Below, piece by piece: positions 63,852 to 64,000 of a DNA stretch of 64,000 nucleotides (its first letter is position 1; each line of letters starts with the position of its first letter). The notes below the pieces were generated by a model that made no database searches, was not told the origin of the DNA, and saw only the letters and a list, made by a program, of their open reading frames with translations. Made by a program: the position numbers and the translations under genes. This stretch comes from an uncultured Lachnospiraceae bacterium (lineage in GTDB: Bacteria > Bacillota > Clostridia > Lachnospirales > Lachnospiraceae), in the NCBI GenBank assembly GCA_950097145.1, contig CATNCF010000003.1, positions 1 to 64,000 on the forward strand, in the 5' to 3' direction.

Positions 63852-64000
63852 ATGAAGAAACGTACGATATTGTTTGACCTGGACGGCACACTGGTGAATA
63901 CCGGGGAGGGCGTTACGAAAAGTGTAAAGTATGCCCTGGAACAGTTTGGCATTCAGGAGACAGATCAGAGAAAACTGGAACGGTTTATTGGGCCGCCACT
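63852..64000 (+). CDS. HAD-family phosphatase (phosphoglycolate phosphatase-like), partial
   Basis: The first 49 residues are visible before the window ends. The HAD nucleophile motif ILFDLDGTLVNTGEG (DxDGT) and the start of the helical cap (VTKSVKYALEQFGI ... FIGPPL) match Gph/pyrophosphatase-like phosphatases. GGAGG precedes the ATG. Confidence 0.88.
   Translation, partial: MKKRTILFDLDGTLVNTGEGVTKSVKYALEQFGIQETDQRKLERFIGPP

Overview
The window looks like a chromosomal segment of a spore-forming, gut-type Clostridia bacterium, most likely a Lachnospiraceae member (Blautia/Ruminococcus-like). The evidence is a small acid-soluble spore protein, a release factor 2 gene with the programmed UGA frameshift, BlaI/M56, SdpRI and YesM-type regulators, a TIGR04086 membrane protein, BspA-type leucine-rich surface proteins and strong GGAGG-type ribosome sites. 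I saw no rRNA, tRNA or CRISPR array.

Layout. 0-5 kb is a scar zone: the tail of a large serine recombinase (right end of an integrative element), a 5'-truncated surface protein, a truncated Uma2 nuclease, an intact bacteriohemerythrin and a frameshifted AAA-ATPase/nuclease gene. 4.8-12.5 kb holds a heterodimeric ABC exporter, a chemoreceptor-like protein with almost no ectodomain, and an ECF sigma factor with a beta-propeller membrane partner. 12.7-14.9 kb, on the minus strand, has two alkylation-repair genes (an ATL-type MGMT homologue and AlkD) and an autorepressed SdpI/SdpR pair with two clear operators.

15.3-21.4 kb is an AT-rich accessory island. It holds two orphan small ORFs, then a long reading frame interrupted by one in-frame UAG that encodes a predicted HEXXH zinc peptidase, then directly an FRG-domain protein. 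It has its own promoter with a palindromic operator. This is the best candidate for an undescribed system, plausibly a defence or other conflict module. It abuts housekeeping genes: prfB, an ACT-domain regulator, homoserine dehydrogenase and an apgM-like metalloenzyme proposed to be a homoserine kinase. The apgM-like gene is bracketed by two copies of one palindromic repeat.

25.8-30 kb contains a BlaI/M56 pair with operators, a DUF2752 protein, yaaA, a 160-bp MITE-like palindrome and a TIGR04086 protein. 30-35.3 kb is decayed: a frameshifted solute-binding protein, a YesM-like histidine kinase, a frameshifted and truncated response regulator, and the 3' part of a cysteine-repeat/LRR surface protein joined to it by an apparent deletion. 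36.3-47.5 kb is carbohydrate metabolism: KDPG aldolase and KDG kinase, then a raffinose-family/sucrose locus (fructokinase, LacI regulator, ABC importer, GH13 amylosucrase-like enzyme, GH36 alpha-galactosidase).

47.6-49.8 kb is a compact type II restriction-modification pair (Dam-family methylase and PD-(D/E)XK endonuclease). 49.9-56.3 kb, on the minus strand, encodes envelope and spore functions: an SASP, an SGNH lipoprotein, an Fn3 surface protein and an LTA-synthase-family enzyme. 56.4-60 kb is a folate operon (folC-folE-folP-folBK), running into an LRR / VWA-metallopeptidase-like / MoxR ATPase cassette. The window ends inside a HAD phosphatase.
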